The position numbers were made by a program, and so were the translations under genes. From Verrucomicrobiota bacterium (GTDB lineage: Bacteria; Verrucomicrobiota; Verrucomicrobiia; Palsa-1439), in contig PLZV01000040.1 of assembly GCA_003152315.1 (NCBI GenBank), positions 1-41,439 on the forward strand: 41,439 bases of DNA, written 5' to 3'. Positions 17,149-24,774 of this stretch are shown in pieces (position 1 is the first letter of the stretch; every line of letters starts with the position of its first letter). The notes beneath the pieces were generated by a model that saw nothing but the letters and a program-made list of their open reading frames with translations, had not been told where the DNA came from and ran no database searches.

Positions 17149-18222
17149 ATGAATTGGGCAGTCGTCATGGCGGGTGGATACGGCGAACGGTTCTGGCCGC
17201 GAAGCCGGCGCAAGCAACCGAAGCAATTGCTGCCGATTGTCGGCGACAAGACGATGATCCAGCAGACGGTTGAACGGGTGCGGCCGCTGGTGAGCGACGC
17301 GCGGATCGTGGTGGTGACGAACCAGGAGCAGGCGGCGCTGGTGCGCAAGCAGCTTCCGCGCGTGAAGCATATCATTGCCGAGCCGATGGGACGCAATACC
17401 GCGCCGGCCATTGGAGTGGCGACAGCGGTGATAGGCAAGCAGGACCCGAATGCGGTGATGGCGGTCCTGCCGGCGGATTCGTACATCAAAGACACAGAGG
17501 GTTATCGGCGCGTCGTTGGTGATGCGTTGAAGCTGGCGGCGGCGCGGGATGTTCTCGTCACGATTGGGATCAAGCCGACCGGGCCGCAGACCGGGTACGG
17601 CTATATCCAGGTCGGCGAGGAACTTTCCAACAAGTCGGCGACGAAATTCTGGAAAGCCCGGCGCTTTGTGGAGAAGCCGGACCGCAAGACGGCGGAGGAA
17701 TTTGTGTCCAGCGGCGATTATCGTTGGAATGCGGGGATGTTCGTCTGGTCGTATCGCGCGGTCGCGGAGGCTTTTCGCCAGTATCAGCCGGTGCTCTGGG
17801 ATGCTTGCGAACGGATTCAGAAGTCGGCTGGAACGAAGACATTTGCACGGGTCCTGGCGCGTGAGTACCCCAAGATGGAAAAGATCGCGGTGGACTATGC
17901 GATCATGGAGAAAGCGAAGAACGTGATTGTCGCCAACGGCGATTTCGATTGGGACGATGTGGGCGACTGGCCGGCGATTGGGCGGCATTACGAGAAGGAC
18001 GCGGGCGGCAACGTCGCGCGCGGTGAATTCGTGGAAATCGATTCGGCCAATTGCATTGTGCTGAGTGACAAGAAGCATTTGGTGGCGACGGTCGGTGTGC
18101 GAGACCTGGTGATTGTGCATACCGACGATGCGACGCTGATCTGCCACAAAGACCAGGCGCAGAAGGTGCGCGATGTGGTGAAGAAGTTGGCGGCGGAGAA
18201 GAAGTACAAACGACTGTTGTGA
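17149..18222 (+). CDS. Mannose-1-phosphate guanylyltransferase
   Basis: A 357-residue nucleotidyltransferase that makes GDP-mannose for polysaccharide or glycan synthesis. The N-terminal signature is VVMAGGYGERFWPRSR followed by KQPKQLLPI; then AEPMGRNTAPAIGVA, LPADSYIKD, GYGYIQVG, FVEKPDRKTAEEF, YRWNAGMFVWS and DFDWDDVGDW. It has the length of the short form, without the C-terminal isomerase domain of bifunctional ManC/AlgA. The ATG at 17149 follows the trpA stop by 1 bp, with GAGGGAAAG upstream as Shine-Dalgarno. Confidence 0.94.
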   Translation: MNWAVVMAGGYGERFWPRSRRKQPKQLLPIVGDKTMIQQTVERVRPLVSDARIVVVTNQEQAALVRKQLPRVKHIIAEPMGRNTAPAIGVATAVIGKQDPNAVMAVLPADSYIKDTEGYRRVVGDALKLAAARDVLVTIGIKPTGPQTGYGYIQVGEELSNKSATKFWKARRFVEKPDRKTAEEFVSSGDYRWNAGMFVWSYRAVAEAFRQYQPVLWDACERIQKSAGTKTFARVLAREYPKMEKIAVDYAIMEKAKNVIVANGDFDWDDVGDWPAIGRHYEKDAGGNVARGEFVEIDSANCIVLSDKKHLVATVGVRDLVIVHTDDATLICHKDQAQKVRDVVKKLAAEKKYKRLL

Positions 18223-18226
18223 TGGG

Positions 18227-18664
18227 ATGCGAGTTCTCGGCGTTGATTTCGGTAACAAGCGTGTCGGGCTGGCACTCAGCGATGAGACCGGCACGGTCGC
18301 GTCTCCACTGACTTACATTGACGGCGGTGGGATCGCTACTGTCAGCCGCGAAATCGTGAGAGTCTGCACCGAACGCCAAGTGGGGAAGATCGTGGTGGGA
18401 GTTCCCGTGCGTCTGGACGGAACGCGCAGCGAACAGACCGAGCGGACGCTGGCGTTTATCGAGGAGTTGGAGCGAACGACGACGCTCCCTGTGGCGAAAT
18501 GGGACGAGCGGCTGACGAGCGTGCAGGCGAATCGCGCGTTGCTCGAAGGAAACATGCGGCGCAGCGACCGCAAAGAGAAGATCGACAAGCTGGCCGCGCA
18601 AATCATGTTGCAGAGTTATCTTGATGCGACAAACCTCCCTCCAACCGAAGCCCAGACACTTTAA
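18227..18664 (+). CDS. ruvX: YqgF/RuvX family nuclease (pre-16S rRNA / Holliday junction resolvase-like)
   Basis: 145 residues with an RNase H-like fold. D7 in VLGVDFGNKRVGLA, then VGVPVRLDGTRSEQT, and the C-terminal DERLTSVQANRALL and KIDKLAAQIMLQSYLD are the family motifs. In E. coli YqgF is implicated in 16S rRNA 5'-end maturation; the Holliday-junction role is by structural analogy. It starts 4 bp after the preceding stop, and its last 41 bp overlap the start of truA. Confidence 0.95.
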   Translation: MRVLGVDFGNKRVGLALSDETGTVASPLTYIDGGGIATVSREIVRVCTERQVGKIVVGVPVRLDGTRSEQTERTLAFIEELERTTTLPVAKWDERLTSVQANRALLEGNMRRSDRKEKIDKLAAQIMLQSYLDATNLPPTEAQTL

Positions 18665-19388
18665 GCTGACCGTCACTTACGACGGGACGCAATATGTCGG
18701 CTGGCAGTTGCAGCCGAACGGCGAGACAGTCCAGGAAGTTGTCGAGCTTGCGCTGGCGAAGATTGACGGGCGTGCTGTGCGGGTGCATGGGTCGGGTCGC
18801 ACCGATGCCGGGGTGCATGCGCGGGGACAAGTGGCGAACTGCACGTTGCGGACTCACCTTCCAACGGCAACCCTGTTGCGGGCGCTGAATGCGAATTTGC
18901 CCAAGGACGTGCGCGTGGTGCGGGTGCAGGAGACGGACACGAAGTTCCATGCGCGTTTCTCCGCAAGAGGTAAGGAATATCATTACCAGATCGATTGCGG
19001 CACGGTTACCGACCCATTTCTTCGTCTCTATGCATGGCATCATCCGCGACCACTGAACGTGGCTGCGATGCGACGGGCTGCGAGATTATTGAAAGGACGG
19101 CATGATTTCTCGGCGTTGTCGGCGAATCCGATGCGGCCTGTGGAGACCAACGTGCGGACGATTTCGAAGTTGTCGATTATCAAGGAAGGCAATGTGATCA
19201 CGATCGCAGTTGCTGCAGACGGGTTTCTTTATAAGATGGTGCGGTCGATTGTTGGCGCGCTCGTGAAGGTGGGCGAGGGGAGACTGACGGTTGAGGAGTT
19301 GCGGGCGGTGGTGAAGGCCAAGAAGCGGAGCGCGCTGGTGGAGACTGCGCCGGCGCATGGCTTGTTTCTCTGGCGGGTGTTTTACTGA
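18624..19388 (+). CDS. truA: tRNA pseudouridine(38-40) synthase
   Basis: About 254 residues. TruA converts uridines 38-40 of the tRNA anticodon arm to pseudouridine. Motifs: LTVTYDGTQYVGWQLQP, the catalytic D61 in HGSGRTDAGVHARGQV, NANLPKDVRV, FHARFSARGKEYHYQI, GRHDFSALSAN, and DGFLYKMVRSIVGALVKVG read in order. An in-frame TTG at 18621 precedes the ATG at 18624. The gene begins inside ruvX (41-bp overlap, different frame) and its TGA shares one base with the trmL ATG, so all three are probably coupled. Confidence 0.97.
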   Translation: MRQTSLQPKPRHFKLTVTYDGTQYVGWQLQPNGETVQEVVELALAKIDGRAVRVHGSGRTDAGVHARGQVANCTLRTHLPTATLLRALNANLPKDVRVVRVQETDTKFHARFSARGKEYHYQIDCGTVTDPFLRLYAWHHPRPLNVAAMRRAARLLKGRHDFSALSANPMRPVETNVRTISKLSIIKEGNVITIAVAADGFLYKMVRSIVGALVKVGEGRLTVEELRAVVKAKKRSALVETAPAHGLFLWRVFY

Positions 19389-19933
19389 TGAACGTCGTCC
19401 TCGTTGAACCGGAAATTCCGCCAAACACGGGAAACGTGGCGCGGTTGTGCGCCGCGACGCAGTCGACCTTGCATTTGGTCGGGCCGTTGGGTTTCCGTCT
19501 GGACGACAAGACTCTCAGGCGGGCGGGGATGGATTACTGGGAGCAGGTGACGTGGAAGTGCTGGGAGAGTCTCGAATCGCTTCAGGCGGCGATTCCAAAG
19601 GCAGAAGGCAAAAGGCAGAAGGATGAAAGTGGAGCGGCGCGAGGGGAAGTGGGAGGAGTGAAGGGGGAAGGGCGACCAACGTTCTACTATGTCACTACGA
19701 AGGCGAAGCGGCCTTATACGCAGCCGCGGTATCGGGTAAATGATTATCTGGTGTTCGGACGAGAGACGGCGGGTTTGCCGAAGGCGTTGCTGGATGCGAA
19801 TCCGGAGACGACGATCACGATCCCGATGTTCAATCCGCAGGCGCGGAGCCTGAATCTGGCGACGGCAGTCGCCATCGTGCTTTTTCATACAATCTGGCAG
19901 ATAGGCTCAAATGACGGCACATGGCCCGCGTAG
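19388..19933 (+). CDS. trmL: tRNA (cytidine/uridine-34-2'-O)-methyltransferase with inserted repeat
   Basis: A SPOUT-fold methyltransferase of 181 residues; the family usually has about 155. MNVVLVEPEIPPNTGNVARLC, LHLVGPLGF, DYLVFGRETAGLP and the knot region IPMFNPQARSLNLATAVAIVL are all present, so the enzyme core is intact. The excess is a block at about residues 70-97 (KAEGKRQKDESGAARGEVGG onward), encoded by an almost pure purine stretch (19598-19674) that matches dispersed filler repeats (compare 2603-2630). The insert is in frame and lies between the first subdomain and the RPTFYYVTTKAKRPY strand, probably as a surface loop. Last gene of the operon before a terminator. Confidence 0.92.
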   Translation: MNVVLVEPEIPPNTGNVARLCAATQSTLHLVGPLGFRLDDKTLRRAGMDYWEQVTWKCWESLESLQAAIPKAEGKRQKDESGAARGEVGGVKGEGRPTFYYVTTKAKRPYTQPRYRVNDYLVFGRETAGLPKALLDANPETTITIPMFNPQARSLNLATAVAIVLFHTIWQIGSNDGTWPA

Positions 19934-19935
19934 GC

Positions 19936-19972
19936 AAAAAAGAGCGGCGTTCAATTTAACGCCGCTCTTTTC
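19936..19972 (+). terminator. Rho-independent terminator of the uvrB-trmL run
   Basis: A long stem formed by AAAAGAGCGGCGTT and AACGCCGCTCTTTT around a short CAATTT-type loop. The stem is followed by T residues on the plus strand, and its symmetry would also work for transcription from the right. Confidence 0.92.
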
Positions 19973-20420
19973 AAAGTTGGCTGCCTGACATCGTCCTCGC
20001 TTACACTGTCTAGTCTGAGTACCCGCCTCCGGCACTTGCCTTCAACGACGGATCGAACGAAACAGTTAGCCTGACAATCGATGCCGGTTACGCAATTCTA
20101 AAAGCAATTATCCGAATCGGTCGCTCAACCGACTCGGACGCTGAAGATGGGCCGGCGGTCCCCGACCGTCACGCCGTGTTTTACTTCAGTCACTTCACCT
20201 CGGCAGCCGAGAGGTTCCGTATAGTCAGATTATCGGTCGTGAGCGCGACCGAAGCAAAGAACGGAAGACCAAAATCTTGGTGAACATACTGACCTCCATT
20301 TTGGACTGTTTACCTCCTATGGGGGCGTCGTGCCCCCAAATTCAAAGAGCAAATACAACAGGGCATTTAATAGATGAACTGACTTTCCTTGTCAAGATTG
20401 CGATATGACTCAGAGCGGTC
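19973..20420. other. Intergenic stretch with an open frame lacking a start
   Basis: No convincing gene. A plus-strand frame stays open for 89 codons between TAG 20011 and TGA 20281 (including the stretch HAVFYFSHFTSAAERFRIV) but contains no usable start. At 20311-20336 there is a GGGGGC/GCCCCC-type inverted repeat. It may be the remnant of a gene. Confidence 0.35.
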
Positions 20421-20448
20421 TTGAAGCGGCAACCCCCCATGCTAGTAT
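20421..20448 (+). promoter_or_regulatory. Putative promoter of the 210-aa secreted protein
   Basis: -35 TTGAAG (20421-20426), 16-bp spacer, -10 TAGTAT (20443-20448) preceded by TGC, as in extended -10 promoters. It leaves a leader of about 18 nt containing AGGAAGGGG. Confidence 0.5.
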
Positions 20449-20472
20449 ACCGTCTAGGAAGGGGAATACTCT

Positions 20473-21105
20473 ATGCGTGCTAGTCTATGTGCAGCGGCTC
20501 TACTGGTTGTCTTTTCATTCTCTCTTTTGGCTGATGAATCGACAACCAATTCTGTCAGCCTAACCGTTGACGGTCAGACCTACCAAAATGTAAGGTGGGG
20601 GCGTGTTACGGCTGAAACCGTGACGATTTTTCACAGTACCGGCGTGGCGACGCTCCCCCTTTGGAAACTGCCGGTTGATTTACAGACCCGGTTTCACTAC
20701 AACCCTGAAGCCATAGCAGCACAGAAGCAACTCCAACAGAAACAGGCTGCGTTGGTGAAAGCCTCCAAAGTGATAATGGGCAATATCATTCAGGTGGTGC
20801 CAGAGGGGATATTGGCGAGTACCTACTACTTTATGAGTTCCAGCCAATCTGCTGTTGTCCCCGATGGTCATGGCGGTAATACATATTACACCACACCCGG
20901 ACCATCGCAGAGATCGGAAGGGCCAATCATATTGGCAACCGGATGCCCAAAGAAAGACCAGCGGGCAGAGGGTGAATTTGTCACATTTTTCGGGTATCAG
21001 GATGGCACTTGGTCATATCGCGATCCGCTCGGGGTAGAGCATACCGTTCAAAAGTGGGTGTATCTCAGGGAGCCGAGAATAGTCAATGGCGCTTTGGATG
21101 AATGA
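20473..21105 (+). CDS. Secreted protein of unknown function
   Basis: 210 residues. An N-terminal signal peptide (MRASLCAAALLVVFSFSLLA, cleavage after about residue 20) is followed by a compact domain, SLTVDGQTYQNVRWGRVTAETVTIFHSTGVATLPLWKLP when read in order, of a type I associate with Verrucomicrobiota secreted proteins, then a Gln-rich helix (AAQKQLQQKQAAL). The C-terminal half (GNIIQVVPEGILAS..., ATGCPKKDQ, EFVTFFGYQDG) has OB-fold-like spacing but I cannot assign it. AGGAAGGGG lies 8-16 nt before the ATG. The gene is AT-richer than the operon before it and stands alone. Confidence 0.8.
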   Translation: MRASLCAAALLVVFSFSLLADESTTNSVSLTVDGQTYQNVRWGRVTAETVTIFHSTGVATLPLWKLPVDLQTRFHYNPEAIAAQKQLQQKQAALVKASKVIMGNIIQVVPEGILASTYYFMSSSQSAVVPDGHGGNTYYTTPGPSQRSEGPIILATGCPKKDQRAEGEFVTFFGYQDGTWSYRDPLGVEHTVQKWVYLREPRIVNGALDE

Positions 21106-21125
21106 TGGTACTAAAGAGTTTGAAT

Positions 21126-21156
21126 GTAGACCACTGCCGTGGCAGTGGTGCTCTAC
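21126..21156. repeat. Palindromic hairpin, REP-like
   Basis: CCACTGCC (21131-21138) and GGCAGTGG (21141-21148) form a perfect stem, extended by outer GTAGA and TCTAC with a small bulge. It follows the 210-aa gene and could end its transcript, but lacks a U-run; the GTAG/CTAC edges recall the REP tails elsewhere in the window. Confidence 0.45.
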
Positions 21157-21224
21157 GAGGCGGTGCGACAGGTGAAGGGATTCTGACCGTGATCTTGCCA
21201 CTGCGGAGACCTTGAAAGAAGTAG

Positions 21225-22148
21225 TCAATCTTGGTCGAAGTAATCGCTGTCAACGTGCTTGATTTCGTACGAATGAGATTTCGCGACACCGATGTTGTGC
21301 TTGATCATGAGATCAGCGAGACGCTCACCGTCAATCAATATCACTTTTTGCTGCACATCTTTCGCATACTCAATGGCGGTGTCTCTGAAACCACTCGTCG
21401 TTATAAAAACACCTTTCTGCGCTTTCTTTCCTGCGAGCGCTCCGACGAAACTCTGAATCTCTTTTCGTCCAACTGTGTCTTGCCAGCGCTTCGCCTGCAC
21501 ATAAATAACATCCAAACCAAGCCGATCCTCATTGATCACGCCGTCAATCCCTTCATCTCCTGACGCTTTTGTAACGTGGGCAGCCTCTTCCCTTGAACCG
21601 CCATAGCCCATTTCAACTAGCAAATCGATGACAAGGTGTTCAAAACGGAACGGATCCATTTTCTTAACCAGATCCAGTACCTCTTTGCGCAGCGCAGCAT
21701 GAAGCTGCTCATAAGCCGTACCAATCAGCTCTTCTGGGGTCTTATTCTTGACCGTCGATTCGCTTTCTTGATCCAACGCCTTCCCAGTTGTCTTTTTTGT
21801 GCCCGTAGCTTGGAGAAATTCAACAAACTGGGGGAATTGCATTAGAAAATCTCTATCAATAATCTTTGGCTTCTGTTCAGCTACCTTTTTGCCGCTTTCG
21901 GTAATTATGTAGAGTCCCCTCTTGGGCCGGTCGAGCAGACCAGCGCGGAATAGATCGTAGCAAGCCCAATTGGCTCGATTATGCCACCGGCGCTGAGTGC
22001 CGCTCGGCAATACCTCGTTACGTTCTTCTTCAGTTAGATTGAAATGCATGGCGAGAACGTCGTAGATTTCTGAGACCTTGTGCGGCTTACCATCCGCAAA
22101 GAATTGCATGGCTGGCGCTTTGATCTCATTAAACTCGGGGATAGGCAC
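21225..22148 (-). CDS. Mrr-type restriction endonuclease
   Basis: A 307-residue protein with an N-terminal winged-helix Mrr_N-like domain (about 1-95, with RRWHNRANWACYDLFRAGLL) and a C-terminal Mrr_cat PD-(D/E)xK nuclease: FEHLVIDLLVEMGYGG, GDEGIDGVI with D202, and VIYVQAKRW with Q218-x-K220. Mrr enzymes cut DNA bearing foreign methylation (type IV restriction), so this is a likely phage or plasmid defence gene. The start is GTG at 22148. No methyltransferase is nearby. Its AT-richer composition and repeat-filled surroundings suggest acquisition. Confidence 0.9.
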   Translation of the reverse strand: MPIPEFNEIKAPAMQFFADGKPHKVSEIYDVLAMHFNLTEEERNEVLPSGTQRRWHNRANWACYDLFRAGLLDRPKRGLYIITESGKKVAEQKPKIIDRDFLMQFPQFVEFLQATGTKKTTGKALDQESESTVKNKTPEELIGTAYEQLHAALRKEVLDLVKKMDPFRFEHLVIDLLVEMGYGGSREEAAHVTKASGDEGIDGVINEDRLGLDVIYVQAKRWQDTVGRKEIQSFVGALAGKKAQKGVFITTSGFRDTAIEYAKDVQQKVILIDGERLADLMIKHNIGVAKSHSYEIKHVDSDYFDQD

Positions 22149-22153
22149 ACTGC

Positions 22154-22183
22154 AACGTAGCCGGATTGCTCACTTATTGACAA
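22154..22183 (-). promoter_or_regulatory. Possible promoter of the mrr-type gene
   Basis: Minus strand: -35 TTGTCA (22183-22178), 18-bp spacer, -10 TACGTT (22159-22154), only 5 nt before the GTG start. If real, the mRNA would be leaderless; the -10 match is modest. Confidence 0.35.
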
Positions 22184-22250
22184 TGCAAAAATGCGGACGT
22201 TACTTTCCATATTTGTTCTCCTGATGGTCTGGTGGATGAAAGGCGGAAGC

Positions 22251-22289
22251 ACGACAGAGACCCTTCGACAAGCTCAGGGTGACAAACTG
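22251..22289. repeat. 39-bp direct repeat, copy 1
   Basis: Identical to 22524-22562; built around the core CCCTTCGACAAGCTCAGGG, a filler motif I recognise from many environmental genomes. Confidence 0.75.
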
Positions 22290-22523
22290 GGGGATTGGCG
22301 GAAGGCAATGATGGCGGCTGGCGTGTTATTTGCAGCAGGGATTTATCCATCTCGGCCTTCACCACATCCAAGTATTTCCGGAGCGTGGTCATGTTTGCCA
22401 GCGGAGATTAGTATTAGCGCGGATTCGTGTAAGGGGCGATAGGGAAAAATGGTCATGCCAAGAAGAACGACGGCAAGCGGAACCCTCGCCCTGCAATAGG
22501 CGTAGAAGCGGGACAGACGGAGT

Positions 22524-22562
22524 ACGACAGAGACCCTTCGACAAGCTCAGGGTGACAAACTG
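22524..22562. repeat. 39-bp direct repeat, copy 2
   Basis: Identical to 22251-22289, same orientation, 273 bp apart start to start. Confidence 0.75.
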
Positions 22563-22696
22563 AAGATCGGGGAGGGAATTGCGGAATCGGGTGAAAGTAC
22601 AAGGTGTGGCAGACAGAGGCAACAGGCGAGACGCCTATTCAACGAGGTGGATACATCACAAGAGTGCGGCAAATGAGATTCGCGACAACAAAACAT

Positions 22697-22866
22697 TCGT
22701 GTATCGCACGCCGATAATTATGCTGGACACGGTGGTGCGAACGGGGTATGGTCGGTGCGGTTCTTTGACAATGGGTTTGCCTTCGCCAAGGCTACGGCGG
22801 ACGAGGGAGGGGCGGTGTTTGTAAGGGGAGGAGGGGGTGCAAAAACATGTGTTTCTGCGAAACGAA
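22697..22866 (+). repeat. Dispersed ~160-bp element, copy B, with promoter-like front
   Basis: Matches 2531-2692. -35-like TGGACA (22724-22729), 17-bp spacer and -10-like TATGGT (22747-22752) are at the same spacing as in copy A; the terminal 28 bp (22839-22866) are identical. The middle carries a different filler (TTCGCCAAGGCTACGGCGGA). Confidence 0.55.
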
Positions 22867-23076
22867 CCCGATTTGAAAACAGTGATTTGCGACGGCATCC
22901 ATCAGGGTGGCAACGAGTTAGGACGCGCGAATGAATTATTACAATCGGGTTCGTTTGGCGCGCCGCGGTCGTCGCCCACGGCTCCAGCGCCGCTTAATTG
23001 GAGATGGACTGGAGACCTTCGGTCCTTATTTGCGGCGCGGTCGGGAGACCGGCGCCGAACATCAAGAGAACCACTT

Positions 23077-23805
23077 CTATTTCTTGTCCTGTTGTGGGAG
23101 GGCTTTTTTGAGGTTGTCGAAGAGGCCTTTGGTCTGTTCGGTGACGCCCTTGAGGACCTGGCCGACCTGGTTGGTGACGGTGCCCAGGCCTTTTTTGAGG
23201 TCGTCGGGCTTGATGCCGATGTCGGGCAGTTTGACCTGGCTCATGACGGTGAGCAGGATGAGTCGGGTGATGTCGGTGGAATCGGTGATGTTGGGGTACG
23301 TGACGTCGATGTCGAGAGGGGTATTGCGCTCGGTCGGTTTGGGGTGGCTGTAGTCCTTGAGGGTGACGGTGCCGATGTGGAGGCGGAGTTTGTCGATGGT
23401 GTATTTGCTGGAACTCTTACCGGAAAAGACGACGCCTTTGAGTTTCATGGCGTTCGAGTCGCCCTTGTCGGTTTTGACGACGACGAGCTGCTTGATGTTG
23501 ATGAGCATGTCGTTGAAGTGCGGCGCGCCGCGGAGCAGGGAGCCGAGGCGGTAGTCGATGTAGAGCTGCGGCATATCGACGAACATTTTCTCCTGGAACT
23601 CCGGTGGGTTCATGAGCGTGAGATTGCGCACATCGACTTTGCTGGAGAAAAGGCCGACGTCGACGGAGCCGATCTTCAGCGGGAACCCCGTGATCTTTTT
23701 GGCGCCGATCTCGACGGAGACGCGGGCGATGAAGTTGCGGGCAAGGAAGATGGCCACCAGAAGAACAACGAACCCGGCAAGAGTCCCCCAGAGGAGCTTT
23801 TTCAT
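23077..23805 (-). CDS. AsmA-like envelope protein
   Basis: 242 residues. A single N-terminal membrane segment (about 5-23, LWGTLAGFVVLLVAIFLA) anchors a periplasmic part with an AsmA/DUF748-like pattern: FIARVSVEIGAKKITGFPLKIGSVDVGLFSSKVDVRNLTLMNPPEF read in order, then TVTLKDYSHPKP. The C-terminal 55 residues are amphipathic and Lys/Gln-rich (LKKGLGTVTNQVGQVLKGV). AsmA-like proteins are linked to lipid transport and outer-membrane assembly, but members this small are uncharacterised. ATG 23805; it lies 115 bp downstream of the frameshifted BACON-domain gene, beyond a terminator. Confidence 0.72.
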   Translation of the reverse strand: MKKLLWGTLAGFVVLLVAIFLARNFIARVSVEIGAKKITGFPLKIGSVDVGLFSSKVDVRNLTLMNPPEFQEKMFVDMPQLYIDYRLGSLLRGAPHFNDMLINIKQLVVVKTDKGDSNAMKLKGVVFSGKSSSKYTIDKLRLHIGTVTLKDYSHPKPTERNTPLDIDVTYPNITDSTDITRLILLTVMSQVKLPDIGIKPDDLKKGLGTVTNQVGQVLKGVTEQTKGLFDNLKKALPQQDKK

Positions 23806-23861
23806 GCTCCAGTGTTAACGCGTTTTGGCCGCGCAATCAAGCCGCTGGTTCGGTGGAGGCG

Positions 23862-23900
23862 AAAAGGCCTGCGCCACCGGAGCCGATGGCGCAGGCCGAC
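23862..23900 (-). terminator. Rho-independent terminator of the BACON-domain gene
   Basis: An 11-bp perfect stem, GGCCTGCGCCA (23866-23876) with TGGCGCAGGCC (23887-23897), an inner CGG/CCG pair in the loop, and TTTT following on the minus strand (23865-23862). It lies 20 bp after the stop at 23920. Confidence 0.88.
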
Positions 23901-23919
23901 AAGCTTTAAACGCGCGAAC

Positions 23920-24774
23920 TCACTGGCAGTTCGGAGTCTGGCGGACACGATAGAAAGCGCCCGGTTTGTTTGTGCCCCCGAGTGTATCGGTTTGTGTGAT
24001 GATCCCGCCGGTGCCGGGGATGAAGCCCGAGAGCGGCACCCAGATTGAATTGGTCGAATAGTTACCCGTTATGCGCTCCACCCGGTACAGCAGGTTTGTA
24101 TTGTTTTCTGTAAGGAAGCTGACGTTGACGTTGTTGTTGGAAACCCCGACGCTCGTCATGCGCATCTCCGGGCCGACGTAGAAATAGTGTTGCCCCGGAT
24201 AGTTGCTGAGTACGACGTAGGGCATATTGGTGGTTTTACCGGGAGCGATCGTGCAGAACGTTGGATCGTTATTTCCGAAAGGACCAAGGATCTGGTCAGA
24301 CATCTGCAGCCCGTTGCCATTGTTACCGATGAACGCGCAGATGGCAATCGTACCCGTCGGGCTGCCGAGGGCAGCAAGCGGGATGGCCATTTCAATGCCG
24401 TTGGTGACGGTTGACGCCTGGACGGCATTGGCCACACCCAAATGGTTCGTGTAGCAACCCGTGCTGATGCCGCTTGGATTCTTGTTAGCGTTATCAACAC
24501 CATTCGTGTTGCTGTTATTGACGGTGGCCTGGATGAGGAACGGATTTGTGCCGCCGGTGAGCGTGCCATTGGTGGAGCCGGTCCTGCCCAGGAAATAACC
24601 GTTCGTGGCGATACCGCTGGCGTTGGTGCCGCCCGGCCACAACTGCGCGTAATTAAAGGAGCTCGTTAATACAGTCCCGACATTCATGTTGATGTAGTAA
24701 TTGGGTGCAAAACCGGGGTCGAACGTCAGACCAGGGCCAGGGGGGTTGTTCGTGGGCCCCATAGCGTTCAACAC
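23920..24774 (-). CDS. C-terminal part of a secreted BACON-domain protein, out of frame
   Basis: 284 open codons continuing the gene at 24768-26285 in another frame. They contain the rest of the second copy of the repeated domain (GLTFDPGFAPNYYINMNVG, TNGIEMAIPLAALGSPTGTIAICAFIGNN in order, LSNYPGQHYFYVG), and a C-terminal module with RVERITGNYSTNSIWVPL and the ending AFYRVRQTPNCQ, typical of Verrucomicrobiota secreted proteins. Adding one T to the T6 run at 24803-24798 joins the frames and gives NPNGFFDPAIGSESVLNAM, matching the first domain copy in spacing. It is therefore not a separate gene; either a sequencing error or a true frameshift splits it. Confidence 0.8.
   Translation of the reverse strand: MLNAMGPTNNPPGPGLTFDPGFAPNYYINMNVGTVLTSSFNYAQLWPGGTNASGIATNGYFLGRTGSTNGTLTGGTNPFLIQATVNNSNTNGVDNANKNPSGISTGCYTNHLGVANAVQASTVTNGIEMAIPLAALGSPTGTIAICAFIGNNGNGLQMSDQILGPFGNNDPTFCTIAPGKTTNMPYVVLSNYPGQHYFYVGPEMRMTSVGVSNNNVNVSFLTENNTNLLYRVERITGNYSTNSIWVPLSGFIPGTGGIITQTDTLGGTNKPGAFYRVRQTPNCQ

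Larger units (their letters stand above)
22184..23076. other. Gene-poor stretch with several dispersed repeats
   Basis: About 0.9 kb without a credible gene. It contains two identical 39-bp repeats (22251-22289 and 22524-22562), the second copy of the ~160-bp element (22697-22866) and a GC-rich palindrome near 23038-23058 (CGGTCGGGAGACCG). The composition is that of repeat-driven filler next to the mrr-type gene. Confidence 0.6.

Noticed and set aside
15482-18294. Long minus-strand open frames of nearly 400 codons opposite coaX, trpA and manC
   Set aside because: They are rich in Arg, His and Pro, show no family motifs, and lie opposite well-identified genes; antisense shadows of GC-rich coding DNA.
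22837-24048. A 403-codon plus-strand open frame
   Set aside because: It lies opposite the AsmA-like gene, whose signal anchor and motif pattern are clear on the minus strand; the plus-strand product is Asp/Val/Gly-rich and featureless.
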